Source of the DNA: Rhodocyclaceae bacterium
GTDB taxonomy: Bacteria > Pseudomonadota > Gammaproteobacteria > Burkholderiales > Rhodocyclaceae
NCBI GenBank assembly: GCA_018261935.1
Contig: JAGTRP010000019.1
Location: 22,738-86,737 of the forward strand
Length of the DNA: 64,000 bases
Direction of reading: 5' to 3'
Numbering within the stretch: position 1 is the stretch's first letter; every line of letters starts with the position of its first letter. The notes under the pieces were generated by a model. The model saw nothing but the letters and a program-made list of their open reading frames with translations. It ran no database searches and had not been told where the DNA came from. This document shows, one piece after another, positions 48,129 through 57,736 of the stretch. Position numbers and translations under genes: made by a program.

Positions 48129-49007
48129 ATGAAAATCGGTTTCATCGGCCTGGGCCTCATGGGGCGCCCGATGGCCCTCAATCTCCTCAAGGCCGGCCAC
48201 GCCGTCACCGTCTGGTCCCGCCGCGCCGAATCCATGGACCCCCTGCTGGCGGCCGGCGCCACCGGCGCCGCCAGCCCGGCGGCCACCGCCGAGGGGGCGG
48301 ACCTGGTCATCTCCATGGTGGCCGACGCCCCGGACGTGGCTGAGGTCATGCTCGGCGCCCAGGGCGTCGCCCAGGGCGCCCGGGCGGGGCTGGTGGCGGT
48401 GGACATGAGCACCATCGCCCCGGCGTCGGCCCGGGAAATCGGCCGGGGCCTCGCTGCCGCCGGGGTCGATTTCCTCGACGCCCCGGTGTCCGGGGGCGAG
48501 GTGGGCGCCATCGCCGGCAACCTCTCCATCATGGTGGGCGGCTCGGATGCCGCCTTCGCCTGGGCCAGGCCGGCCTTCGAGGCCATGGGCAAGAACATCG
48601 TCCACGTCGGGGATTCCGGCGCCGGCCAGGTCGCCAAGGCCGCCAATCAGATCGTCACTGGCATGGGGGTCCTGGCGGTGGCCGAGGCCTTCGCCTTCGC
48701 CAGCAAGAATGGCGTGGACCCGGCCCAGGTGCGGGAAGCGCTCCTGGGGGGCTTCGCCTATTCCCGCATCCTGGAGAACCACGGCAAGCGCATGCTGGAT
48801 CGTAATTTCAAGCCCGGCTTCAAGAGCTGGATGCACGAGAAGGACATGAACATCGTCATGCAGACCGCCCACCAGCTGGGGCTGTCCCTGCCCGGCTCGG
48901 CCGCCACCGCCCAGATGTTCAACGCCATGGTGGGCTCCGGCCTGGGCGAGGAGGATTCGGTCGCCGTGCTGAAGCTCCTGGAGCGCCTCTCCGGCCAGGA
49001 AAATTGA
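48129..49007 (+). CDS. Beta-hydroxyacid dehydrogenase (GarR/HIBADH family)
   Basis: A 292-aa NAD(P)-dependent oxidoreductase. The dinucleotide-binding start IGFIGLGLMGRPMALNLL, substrate motif DAPVSGGEVGAIAGNLSIMV and the catalytic Lys in GQVAKAANQIVTG are all intact. Members include tartronate-semialdehyde reductase and 3-hydroxyisobutyrate dehydrogenase. Arg after the GxGxMG loop suggests NADPH may be used. Followed 1 nt later by a paralogue. Confidence 0.92.
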   Translation: MKIGFIGLGLMGRPMALNLLKAGHAVTVWSRRAESMDPLLAAGATGAASPAATAEGADLVISMVADAPDVAEVMLGAQGVAQGARAGLVAVDMSTIAPASAREIGRGLAAAGVDFLDAPVSGGEVGAIAGNLSIMVGGSDAAFAWARPAFEAMGKNIVHVGDSGAGQVAKAANQIVTGMGVLAVAEAFAFASKNGVDPAQVREALLGGFAYSRILENHGKRMLDRNFKPGFKSWMHEKDMNIVMQTAHQLGLSLPGSAATAQMFNAMVGSGLGEEDSVAVLKLLERLSGQEN

Positions 49008-49008
49008 C

Positions 49009-49872
49009 ATGAAAGTCGGATTCATCGGCCTCGGCGTCATGGGCCGGCCCATGGCCGGACATCTTCTCAAGGCCGGCCACGAGCTGGCCGTCTGGGCCCG
49101 GCGGCCGGAAAGCGCCCAGCCCCTGGCCGAGCAGGGCGCCAAAGTCTTCGCCACCCCGGCCGAACTCGCCCGCCATTGCGAAGTCATATTCACCATGATT
49201 ACTTCCAGTGCCGACGTGGAGCAGGTCGCCCTCGGGCCCCAGGGGCTCGGCGAAGGCATGGCCCCCGGGGCCGTGCTGGTGGATTGCTCCACCATCGCCC
49301 CCGACGTCGCCCGCCGCATCGCCGCCGCCCTGGCGGAAAAGGGCGCCCACATGCTGGACGCCCCGGTCTCCGGCGGTGAGCTGGGGGCCGTCGATGCCAC
49401 CCTCGCCATCATGGCCGGGGGCGACGAGGCCGTGCTGGAGCGGGTGCGGCCCCTGCTGGAATGCCTGGGCAAGCGCATCGTCCACGTCGGCCCCAGCGGC
49501 GCCGGCCAGGTCGCCAAGGCCTGCAACCAGATGATCATGGTCGCCGCCATCGAGGCGGTGGCCGAGGCCATGCGCCTGGCCGAAGCCTCCGGCGTCGATT
49601 GCGGCAAGGTCAAGGAAGCCCTCTCCGGCGGCTCGGCGGCGAGCCGGGTGCTGGACGTCATGGGCGAGCGCATGGTGCAGCGGGACTTCGCCGCCGGCAT
49701 CGAGGCCCGGCTCCATCACAAGGATTTCGGCCTCGTCCTCGAAGCCGCCCGCCGGGCCGGGTCGCCGGTGCCCCTGGCCGCCGCCGTCAGCCAGCAGCTC
49801 AACGCCCTCATGGCCCAGGGCTGGGGCAAGGACGACACGGCCTCCCTGCTGCGGGTGCTGGAACTGACATGA
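49009..49872 (+). CDS. Beta-hydroxyacid dehydrogenase, tandem paralogue
   Basis: A 287-aa paralogue of the preceding gene, one nucleotide after it. VGFIGLGVMGRPMAGHLL, DAPVSGGELGAVDATLAIM and GQVAKACNQMIMV match the same family landmarks. DNA-level similarity between the two is moderate, so the duplication is old and substrates may differ. It is coupled by ATGA to the LEA14-like lipoprotein. Confidence 0.92.
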   Translation: MKVGFIGLGVMGRPMAGHLLKAGHELAVWARRPESAQPLAEQGAKVFATPAELARHCEVIFTMITSSADVEQVALGPQGLGEGMAPGAVLVDCSTIAPDVARRIAAALAEKGAHMLDAPVSGGELGAVDATLAIMAGGDEAVLERVRPLLECLGKRIVHVGPSGAGQVAKACNQMIMVAAIEAVAEAMRLAEASGVDCGKVKEALSGGSAASRVLDVMGERMVQRDFAAGIEARLHHKDFGLVLEAARRAGSPVPLAAAVSQQLNALMAQGWGKDDTASLLRVLELT

Positions 49873-50354
49873 GGCGCCTGGCCTGGGTCCTCGCCCTCCT
49901 CCTGGCCGCCTGCGCCGCGCCGATCACCAAGGCGCCGGCGGTCACCCTGGCGGGGGTGGATATCGAGTCCCTGGGCCTCTTCGAGCAGCGCTTCATCCTG
50001 ACCCTGCGGGTGCGGAATCCCAACGAGGTGGACATCCCGGTGGAGGGTCTGGTCTTCGACGTGGAACTGAACGGCCGGCATTTCGCCGACGGGGTTTCCG
50101 GCCTGGCGGTGACCATCCCCCGCCTGGGGGAGGCCATGCTGGAGGTGCGGGCCACCAGCAACCTGGCGGCCTTCCTGCGCCAGTGGCGGGATATGGAAAA
50201 GGCCGGGCGCCCCGGCCTGGACTACCGGGTCAGGGGCAACCTGCGGGTGGCGGGGTATGGGGAGCTGCCCTTCGATCACCGGGGGGAGGCGGCTTTTCCG
50301 AAGCTGCTGCCCGGGGGCGAGGGGAGGCCGAAGCCGCAGCCCGGGGCGGTTTGA
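49869..50354 (+). CDS. LEA14-like (WHy domain) lipoprotein
   Basis: A 161-aa protein with a lipoprotein signal (WVLALLLAACAAP). The mature part (about 30-145: ESLGLFEQRFILTLRVRNPN, then VEGLVFDVELNGRHFADGVS) is a WHy/LEA_2 beta-sandwich, linked to desiccation and stress proteins and common in bacterial envelopes. It overlaps the dehydrogenase by ATGA. A 55-bp fragment of this gene is duplicated at 57453, on the far side of the two-partner secretion genes. Confidence 0.88.
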   Translation: MRRLAWVLALLLAACAAPITKAPAVTLAGVDIESLGLFEQRFILTLRVRNPNEVDIPVEGLVFDVELNGRHFADGVSGLAVTIPRLGEAMLEVRATSNLAAFLRQWRDMEKAGRPGLDYRVRGNLRVAGYGELPFDHRGEAAFPKLLPGGEGRPKPQPGAV

Positions 50355-50520
50355 GCGGACCCCAGGCCTCGACGCCTCGCCCTTGACCATCGTCAACGTC
50401 ATCAGCCCCCCGGCCGACTATCCTCGGGCCGAGAATGCTGCCTTGGTAAGGCGACGGCCGTGCCGTAGGTTGTTGCCCCCTGCCCGCCCTGGGTGCCAGG
50501 ACCGCTTTCGATAGAACAAA

Positions 50521-50541
50521 AGGTTCGACGGCGACGAACCT
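50521..50541 (+). promoter_or_regulatory. Hairpin in the leader of the two-partner secretion genes
   Basis: AGGTTCG (50521-50527), 7-nt loop, CGAACCT (50535-50541), perfect, 20 nt before the tpsB start. It may affect translation start. I see no clear promoter in 50355-50520. Confidence 0.4.
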
Positions 50542-50561
50542 CCGAAAAAGTGCGAAGCGGG

Positions 50562-52217
50562 ATGAAACCAATTTCTTGCGGCATGGCTTTGGCCACCGCC
50601 TTTCTGACGCCCTGGGCCTTTGCCGCCCAACCGCCGGACGCCGGCCAGCTCCTGGAAAGCATCAAGCCTGTGCCCGAGCTGCGCCCGGATGCCGCTCCGG
50701 CGCTTCCCGAGGCCCTTCCCGCCCGACCGACGATGGCCCTTCCCGCCGATGTGAAGGTCTTCGTCAGGCACTTCCGCATCAGCGGCGCCAGGGCCTTCTC
50801 CGGCCAGGATCTGCTGGCCCTGCTCCAGGACGCGGAAGGCCGGGAATGGCGCCTGGCCGACCTGCAGGGGCTGGCCGACCGCATCACCCGCCATTATCGG
50901 GACCACGGCTATCTGCTGGCCTGGGCCTATATCCCCGCCCAGAGCATCGAGGACGGCACGGTGGAGATCGCCGTCCTCGAAGGGCGACTGGGCCGGCTCG
51001 CCCTGGAGAACCATTCCCTCCTCGGCGACAGCGCGGCGGCGCGCCAGTTGGGCGGCCTCCGTCCAGGCGAGGCCATCCAGGGCCCCCGGCTGGAGCGTGC
51101 CCTGCTGCTCCTCAACGACCTGCCGGGGGTGGAGGTGCGATCCACCCTGAAACCGGGCGCTTCCGTCGGCCTCACCGACCTGGATGTGGCCCTGGCCGCC
51201 GGTCGCCCCGTGGACGGCAACGTGACCATCGACACCTTCGGCGACCGTTTCACCGGCAGCCTGCGGGCCGGCGCCACCCTCAACCTCAACAGCCCCGCGG
51301 GCTGGGGCGACGTGCTCAGCCTGCGCGGCCTCACCGCCGGCGAGGGCCTCTCCTACGGCCGGGTCGCCTACCAGGTGCCGGTCGGCGCGGTCGGCACCAG
51401 GGCCGGCATCGCCTGGTCCCAGATGCGCTACGAGCTGGGCAAGGACTTCTCGGCCCTGCAGGCCCATGGCGATGCCGAGATCGCCACCGTCTACCTGCTC
51501 CAGCCGCTGCTGCGCAGCCGGCGGACCAACCTCAACGCCCAGCTGACCTACGAGCATAAGGAGCTCGACGACCGGGTCGATGCCCTGGCCACCGCCTCCC
51601 GCAAGAAACTGGATGTCTGGAGCCTGGGCCTGAGCGGCGACCAGGCGGACGGGCTGGGGGGCGGCGGCATCAGCCAGTACGGCGCCAGCCTCGTCGCTGG
51701 CGACCTGGGCCTCGATCCGGCCAGCGCCGCCCTCGATGGGGCCGGCCTGCGCACCCGGGGGGACTACACCAAAGTCGCCTACCAGGCCATGCGCCTGCAG
51801 CGGTTCACCGATAGCCTCCACCTCAAGGGCCAGCTCTCCGGCCAGTCCGCCCAGAAGAACCTCGATTCCTCGGAAAAGCTCAGCCTGGGCGGCGCCTATG
51901 GCGTGCGGGCCTATCCCCAGGGCGAGGCGGCTTCCGACGATGCCTGGCTCCTCAACCTGGAACTGCGCTACGCCCCGGCGCCGGCCTGGCAGCTGATCGG
52001 CTTCTATGACGCCGCCAGCGGGCGGATCAGCCATGAGCGGCTCCCCGGCACTTCCCGCAACAGCCGCTGGCTCTCGGGCGCCGGCGTCGGCATGACCTGG
52101 TCCCAGGCGGCCGACCTGAGCTTCCAGGCCTTTGCCGCCTGGCGGACGGCGGCCGGCCCGCAGTCCGATAATGACCGCAGCCCCCGCTTCTGGCTGCAGG
52201 GCGTCAAGCACTTCTGA
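50562..52217 (+). CDS. TpsB outer-membrane transporter (ShlB/FhaC/HecB family)
   Basis: A 551-aa outer-membrane pore that exports the TpsA protein encoded next. A signal peptide ends near WAFAA. POTRA_2 (about 65-145: FRISGARAFSGQDLLALL) and a second POTRA (YIPAQSIEDGTVEIAVLEG) lead to a 16-strand barrel; SLGGAYGVRAYPQGEA is the conserved strand motif of the lid-binding loop region. ATG 50562 fits the signal peptide with AAGCGGG upstream. Confidence 0.93.
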   Translation: MKPISCGMALATAFLTPWAFAAQPPDAGQLLESIKPVPELRPDAAPALPEALPARPTMALPADVKVFVRHFRISGARAFSGQDLLALLQDAEGREWRLADLQGLADRITRHYRDHGYLLAWAYIPAQSIEDGTVEIAVLEGRLGRLALENHSLLGDSAAARQLGGLRPGEAIQGPRLERALLLLNDLPGVEVRSTLKPGASVGLTDLDVALAAGRPVDGNVTIDTFGDRFTGSLRAGATLNLNSPAGWGDVLSLRGLTAGEGLSYGRVAYQVPVGAVGTRAGIAWSQMRYELGKDFSALQAHGDAEIATVYLLQPLLRSRRTNLNAQLTYEHKELDDRVDALATASRKKLDVWSLGLSGDQADGLGGGGISQYGASLVAGDLGLDPASAALDGAGLRTRGDYTKVAYQAMRLQRFTDSLHLKGQLSGQSAQKNLDSSEKLSLGGAYGVRAYPQGEAASDDAWLLNLELRYAPAPAWQLIGFYDAASGRISHERLPGTSRNSRWLSGAGVGMTWSQAADLSFQAFAAWRTAAGPQSDNDRSPRFWLQGVKHF

Positions 52218-52233
52218 AAAGGATGGCCAGACC

Positions 52234-55200
52234 ATGAACCACGCCTACCGCCTGATCTGGAACGCCGCCGTCGATAGCTACGTGCCGGCGCCGGAATTCG
52301 CCCGCAGCCGGGGCCGGAAATCCGGCGGCAAGGCCCTGGCCGCCGCCCTCTTGTCCGGCCTGGCCCTCAACGCCCTGGGCCTGCCCACCGACGGCCAGGT
52401 GAGCGTGGGGCAGGGAAGCATTGCCACCGCCGGCGGCACCATGACGGTGACCCAGGCTTCCCAGAAAATGGCCATCAACTGGGATGGCTTCAGCATCGCC
52501 CCGGGGGAGACGGTCCGCTTCCTGCAGCCCGGCAGCGGCGCCATTGCCCTCAACCGCGTGCTGGGGAACGACCCCTCCGCCATCTACGGCAGGCTCCAGG
52601 CCAATGGCCAGGTGTTCCTGCTCAACCCCAACGGCGTCCTCTTCGGCCGCACCGCCCAAGTCAATGTGGGCGGCCTGGTGGCATCCACCCTGGGCCTGTC
52701 GGACCGGGATTTCGTGGCCGGGAGATTCACCTTCCGGGGCCAGGGCGGCAGCGTCGCCAACCAGGGCAGCATCGCCGCCCGGGACGGCGGCTACGTGGCC
52801 CTGCTGGGGGCCCGGGTGAGCAACGAGGGCACCATCGCCGCCCGGCTGGGCACCGTCGCCCTGGGGGCGGGCAGCCAGGCCACCCTCGACTTCGCCGGCG
52901 ACCGCCTAGTCAACCTGCAGGTGGACCGGGGGGCCATCGATGCCCTGGCCCGGAACCGGCAGCTCATCCAGGCCGACGGCGGCCTGGTGGTCCTGACCGC
53001 CAAGGGGGCCGACGCCCTGCTGCGGGCGGTGGTCAATAACGAGGGGGTCATCGAAGCGCGCACCGTCGAGAACCGCAACGGGACCATCGTCCTGCTCGGC
53101 GACATGGCCGGCGGCGCCGTCCAGGTCTCGGGCCTCCTGGATGCGTCGGCGCCCGACGGCGGGAACGGGGGCTTCATCGAAACCTCCGCCGCCCGCGTGC
53201 ACATCGGGAGCGATGCCCGCGTCACCACCGCCGCCCCCGGCGGCAAGGCCGGCACCTGGCTCATCGACCCCAACGACTACACCATCGCGGCCAGCGGCGG
53301 CGACATCACCGGCACGGCCCTGTCGACCAGCCTCGCCAGCAACAACGTCACCATCGTCAGCAGCCAGGGAGCCACGCCGGGCAACGGCGACCTCTTCGTC
53401 AACGACGCCGTCGCCTGGAGCGCAAACACCACCCTCACCCTCTCGGCCTACCGGGATATCAACGTCAACGCCAATATCACCGCTACGGGCAGGACGGCGG
53501 GCCTCGCCCTGAACCCGAACATGGGCGGCGGGGGCGGCGGCTACCGCCTGAACAAAGGCGCCATCATCACCCTGTCGGGCGCGACCCCCAGCCTCGCCAT
53601 CGCCGGCCAGAGCTACACCGTGGTCAACGACGTCAATGCCCTGCAGGCCATGGGCGCCGGTCTGGGCGGCCGCTACGCCCTGGGGAGCGACATCGACGCC
53701 GCGGCCACGGGAGAATGGAACGGCGGCGCCGGGTTCGTGCCGGTGGGCAACGTTACGGCATCCTTCGCCGGCATCCTGGACGGTTTCAATCACACCATCA
53801 CAGGCCTTGCCATCAATCGGCCGGCTGCCGACTACGTCGGCCTTTTCGGCAATGTCTCCGGCACGGTCATGAACCTGGGCCTGGCCGCCGGGAGCGTGAG
53901 GGCCCACCAGTTCGTCGGCGGCCTGGCGGGGTACAACACCGGGGCCATCGGCAACAGCCACAACACCGGCACGGTGGAAGGCGCCGCCCGTTACATCGGC
54001 GGCCTGGTGGGGGGCAACTCCGGCACCATTCTCTATAGCTACAGCGCCGGCCCGCTCAGCGGGGCCTCCGATTATGTCGGCGGGCTGGTGGGGAAAAACG
54101 TCAACGGCAGCATCCGCTACAGCTACAGCGCCGGCCCGGTCAATGGCTCTGCCCTCAATTCCTACTACGTCGGCGGGCTGGTGGGAGAAAACACGATTGG
54201 CGGCACCATCGCCGACAGCTACAGCACCGGCGCTGTCCGTGGCGCCTCCTACGTGGGCGGCCTGGTGGGGAGCAACGTGGCCACCATCCGCAACAGCTAC
54301 AGCAGCGGAGCGGTCAACGGCACCACTTCCGCCGACGTCGGCGGATTCACCGGACGGAACCGGGCCTATATCTACGACAGCTACTGGGACACCCAGACCA
54401 CGGGCAAGCCCTCTGTCCAGGGGCACCTGGCCACGGGCCTGTCCACGGCCGAGCTGATGGCCCAGTCCACCTATTCCGGCTGGGATTTCACCAACACCTG
54501 GTGGATGAGCGAGGGCAACACCCGCCCCATCCTGCGCAGCGAATACAGCATCAACATCGGCAACGCCCATCAGCTCCAGCTCATGGCCCTGGACCCGGCC
54601 GGCCGCTATGCCCTCACCCGGGACATCGCCATGGCCGAGGTTTCCGTGGCGTCGGGGGTATGGAACAGGAGCGCCGGATTCGTCCCCGTCGGCACCGGTT
54701 CAACCCGCTTCGCCGGCACCCTGGACGGCATGGGCCACGTCATCCGCAATCTCGCCATCAATCGGCCAGAAAGCGATTACGTGGGGCTGCTGGGAATCCT
54801 CTCCACCACCGGCACCGTCAAGGATATCGGGCTGGAAGGGGGCAGTGTGACTGGCCGCGGTTTCGTCGGCGGGCTGGCGGGCATCAACTGGGGAAGCATC
54901 AGCGGCAGCCACAGCAGCGGAACGGTCAACGGCAGCGCCCTTGGCGTCGGCGGCCTGGTGGGTTCCAACTTCCCCTTCGCCACCATCACCAACAGCTATA
55001 GCGAGGGCGAGGTCAAGAACACCGACTCCTATGTCGGCGGCCTGGTGGGATACAACAGCGGCGCCATCGCCAACAGCTACAGCCGCGCGGCGGTCCTGGG
55101 CAAGGCGATGGTCGGCGGGCTGGCCGGCCACAATTACGGCGGTAGCCACGGCGGCACCATCGCCAACAGCTACAGCACCGGTACGGTCAGCGGTACGTCA

Positions 55201-57426
55201 ACCTATGTCGGCGGCCTGGTGGGGGACAACGAATACGGCACCATCAGCAGCAGCTATAGTAGCGGCAGGGTCAACGGCTACTATAGCCCGGGCGGCCTGA
55301 GCGCGGGGAATTCGGGCACCATCACCGACAGCTACTGGGATACCCAGACTTCGGGCCGGTCCACCAGCAAAGGCGGCACCGGCCTCACCACCGCCCAGAT
55401 GATGCAGTCGGCCAGCCTGACCGGCTTTGATTTCACCAACACCTGGTGGATGAGCGACGGCAACACCCGCCCCCTCCTGCGCAGCGAATACAGCACCCGG
55501 ATCACCAACGCCCATCAGCTCCAGCTCATGGCCCTGGACCTGGCCGGCCGCTACGTCCTGGCCCGGGACATCGACCTGGCCGAGGTTTCCGTGGCGCCGG
55601 GAGTATGGAGCGCCAGCACCGGCTTCGTCCCCGTCGGCACCGCCTCGACCCCCTTCAGCGGCACCCTGGACGGCAGCGGCCACGTCATCAGCCATCTCAC
55701 CATCCAGCGGGCGGGTGCCGACCAGGTCGGGCTGTTCGGGCGGCTCACCGGTAGGGTCGAAGACCTCGGGCTGACGAATGTCAATGTGAGCGGCCACGAC
55801 AACGTAGGCGCATTGGCAGGCAGCAGCAGCGGAACCATCGTCGGCAGCTACGGCACCGGCGCAGTCAAAGGCGCGTCGTCGGTCGGCGGGCTGGCGGGGT
55901 TCAACTCGGGCACCATCGAATCGAGCTACAACAGCGGCGCCGTCACCGGCTCCTGGTACAACGTCGGGGGGCTGGCGGGGTTGAACGAAGGAGGCACCAT
56001 CGCCAATAGCTACAACCTCGGCCAGATCAGGGGCTTCTCCTATGTCGGCGGCCTGGCGGGGCTCTTTAAGTATGGCAGCATCCGCAACAGCTACAACAGC
56101 GGCGCCGTCACCGGTACCGAGATCCAAGTGGGCGGCCTGGCGGGGGAATCCTACGACAGCACCATCGCCGACAGCTACAACGACGGCACCATCAATGGCG
56201 GCGGTTATGTGGGGGGGCTGGCCGGGAGCAGCCAATGGCGAAACCGCATCAGCAACAGCTACAACGCCGGCGCGGTCTCGGGCTCCTGGGGCTGGGTCGG
56301 CGGGCTGGTCGGGGTTAATTTCTATTCCCCCATCGAAAACAGCTACAACGCCGCTCCCGTCAATGGCCCCGCCAGCTACGGAGACGGATGGGTGGGCGAC
56401 AAGGTCGGCGGCCTGGCGGGGTATAGCGAATCCGGCAGCATCAAGAGCAGCTACAACCTGGGCCCGGTGGCGAGCCACGGCGACTACGTCGGCGGCCTGG
56501 TGGGGTACAACAAGAACTCCACCATCAGCGAGAGCTACAACGCCGGCACCGTCCGAGGTATCGCCACGCGGGAGGACCACAAACGCTACTACGTCATGGT
56601 GGATGGCGATTGGGTCGGCGGAGTGGCGGGGCTGAACGAAGGCACCATCGAAAACAGCTACAACACAGGCGCCGTCAGTGGGAAGCAGCTCGTCGGCGGG
56701 GTGGTGGGCGAGAATGCCTGGCGCGTCGTCACCAGCTACAACAGCGGCCGGGTCAGCGGCACAGGGGGGGTCGGCGGGGTGGTGGGATATAACCGCGCCT
56801 ATATCATCGGCAGTTTCTGGGACAGCCAGGCCTCCGGTGTGACTTGGAGCGCCGGCGGCACTGGCATGGCCACGGCCGACATGAAGAAGGAGACCAGCTT
56901 CACCAGTGCCACCCCGGCCAACGGCAACGTGAACCCGGGCTGGGATTTCACCACCATCTGGCACATCTACGAAGGCCAGAGCTACCCGCTGCTGGCCAAT
57001 TCCGTTCCTCCCCTCACCGGCGTCGGCGGCGGCCTCCTTGGCGGCGGCCTCCTTGGCGGTGGCTACGGCGGAGGCGCCGGTGGAGACCCCGCCGATATTC
57101 CCGGCGTGGCTGCACCGAACCCGGTCCTGGACTATCTCGGGACCGCTTATCGGTCGGCGGTAGGCGGACCTTTTGCCTCGCTTCCTCCCAGGCCTGAAAA
57201 AATGGTTGCCGCTGCCTTCGATTCCCGGATGGGTGAGGTTGCTTCGGAACAGCGAGCCGGCGAGGACGCAGCCCCCGGGAATCCGGCGGCGGTTGCACGG
57301 TCCTGGGAAGGCCCCGGTGCCCGGGACCTGATCATGTCGGGGATTCTGCAGGTGATTTCCAGCGGCATGGCGCTTCCCCCCGGGGCGGAAGTTCAGGCGC
57401 CCTTGAGCGACGCCGGCGAACGCTAA
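52234..57426 (+). CDS. TpsA exoprotein: filamentous haemagglutinin-like adhesin with GLUG repeats
   Basis: A 1730-aa secreted protein, 16 nt after tpsB. An ESPR signal extension (MNHAYRLIWNAAVDSYVPAP) leads to a TPS domain (about 50-310: QASQKMAINWDGFSI, FLLNPNGVLFGRTAQVNVGG), which the TpsB recognises. From about residue 580 to 1560 there are some 30 GLUG-type repeats (GGLVGxNxGtIxNSYxxGxV), expected to form a long beta-helix. A Gly-rich stretch (GGGLLGGGLLGGGYGGGAGG) precedes a roughly 110-residue C-terminus with no toxin motif. Likely an adhesin. Confidence 0.93.
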   Translation: MNHAYRLIWNAAVDSYVPAPEFARSRGRKSGGKALAAALLSGLALNALGLPTDGQVSVGQGSIATAGGTMTVTQASQKMAINWDGFSIAPGETVRFLQPGSGAIALNRVLGNDPSAIYGRLQANGQVFLLNPNGVLFGRTAQVNVGGLVASTLGLSDRDFVAGRFTFRGQGGSVANQGSIAARDGGYVALLGARVSNEGTIAARLGTVALGAGSQATLDFAGDRLVNLQVDRGAIDALARNRQLIQADGGLVVLTAKGADALLRAVVNNEGVIEARTVENRNGTIVLLGDMAGGAVQVSGLLDASAPDGGNGGFIETSAARVHIGSDARVTTAAPGGKAGTWLIDPNDYTIAASGGDITGTALSTSLASNNVTIVSSQGATPGNGDLFVNDAVAWSANTTLTLSAYRDINVNANITATGRTAGLALNPNMGGGGGGYRLNKGAIITLSGATPSLAIAGQSYTVVNDVNALQAMGAGLGGRYALGSDIDAAATGEWNGGAGFVPVGNVTASFAGILDGFNHTITGLAINRPAADYVGLFGNVSGTVMNLGLAAGSVRAHQFVGGLAGYNTGAIGNSHNTGTVEGAARYIGGLVGGNSGTILYSYSAGPLSGASDYVGGLVGKNVNGSIRYSYSAGPVNGSALNSYYVGGLVGENTIGGTIADSYSTGAVRGASYVGGLVGSNVATIRNSYSSGAVNGTTSADVGGFTGRNRAYIYDSYWDTQTTGKPSVQGHLATGLSTAELMAQSTYSGWDFTNTWWMSEGNTRPILRSEYSINIGNAHQLQLMALDPAGRYALTRDIAMAEVSVASGVWNRSAGFVPVGTGSTRFAGTLDGMGHVIRNLAINRPESDYVGLLGILSTTGTVKDIGLEGGSVTGRGFVGGLAGINWGSISGSHSSGTVNGSALGVGGLVGSNFPFATITNSYSEGEVKNTDSYVGGLVGYNSGAIANSYSRAAVLGKAMVGGLAGHNYGGSHGGTIANSYSTGTVSGTSTYVGGLVGDNEYGTISSSYSSGRVNGYYSPGGLSAGNSGTITDSYWDTQTSGRSTSKGGTGLTTAQMMQSASLTGFDFTNTWWMSDGNTRPLLRSEYSTRITNAHQLQLMALDLAGRYVLARDIDLAEVSVAPGVWSASTGFVPVGTASTPFSGTLDGSGHVISHLTIQRAGADQVGLFGRLTGRVEDLGLTNVNVSGHDNVGALAGSSSGTIVGSYGTGAVKGASSVGGLAGFNSGTIESSYNSGAVTGSWYNVGGLAGLNEGGTIANSYNLGQIRGFSYVGGLAGLFKYGSIRNSYNSGAVTGTEIQVGGLAGESYDSTIADSYNDGTINGGGYVGGLAGSSQWRNRISNSYNAGAVSGSWGWVGGLVGVNFYSPIENSYNAAPVNGPASYGDGWVGDKVGGLAGYSESGSIKSSYNLGPVASHGDYVGGLVGYNKNSTISESYNAGTVRGIATREDHKRYYVMVDGDWVGGVAGLNEGTIENSYNTGAVSGKQLVGGVVGENAWRVVTSYNSGRVSGTGGVGGVVGYNRAYIIGSFWDSQASGVTWSAGGTGMATADMKKETSFTSATPANGNVNPGWDFTTIWHIYEGQSYPLLANSVPPLTGVGGGLLGGGLLGGGYGGGAGGDPADIPGVAAPNPVLDYLGTAYRSAVGGPFASLPPRPEKMVAAAFDSRMGEVASEQRAGEDAAPGNPAAVARSWEGPGARDLIMSGILQVISSGMALPPGAEVQAPLSDAGER
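54486..55740 (+). repeat. 945-bp period super-repeat within the tpsA gene
   Basis: The segment 54486-54795 recurs with high identity at 55431-55740 (starting FTNTWWMSEGNTRP and FTNTWWMSDGNTRP and running to VGLLG/VGLFG). An earlier related unit without the WWMS start begins near 53640. The protein is thus built of three large modules, each a cap followed by GLUG repeats. Confidence 0.85.
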
Positions 57427-57447
57427 GCCCCCATCACCTTAGGGGGC
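57427..57447 (+). terminator. Hairpin directly after tpsA
   Basis: GCCCCC (57427-57432), 9-nt loop, GGGGGC (57442-57447), starting at the base after the stop codon. No T-run; weak terminator candidate. Confidence 0.4.
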
Positions 57448-57452
57448 ATCGC

Positions 57453-57507
57453 GTCCCTGGGCCTCTTCGAGCAGCGCTTCATCCTCACCCAAGGGGGGCG
57501 GAATCCC
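57453..57507 (+). pseudogene. 55-bp duplicated fragment of the LEA14-like gene
   Basis: 57453-57507 matches 49967-50021 in 50 of 55 positions without gaps, the first 33 being identical. Translated in the same frame it reads SLGLFEQRFILT then GGRNP, against SLGLFEQRFILTLRVRNP. Nothing else of the gene is present, so this is a remnant. Confidence 0.85.
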
Positions 57508-57736
57508 TGCGGTGATGCCCGGAGACGCTGCAACCATGAGGTATGGATGCTCGCGGCCAAAACTTTGGGCCACGGCCCGGCATCAAATAGCAGTTAAACC
57601 TCGACAAGAGCCGAATATCTCTTGACGCCGCATTTTTTCTCCCTCGATTTCCGAAGGCGCTCCAGATGGGGATGATTTTCCCCGGCCGGGACATGCTGCG
57701 CCGAGTATGGGGCAAGCCCGCTATGGAGATGCTGTC

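Noticed and set aside
57590..57620. Sigma-28 promoter before the multi-PAS gene
   Set aside because: TAAA and GCCGAATA are present but only 11 nt apart instead of 15.
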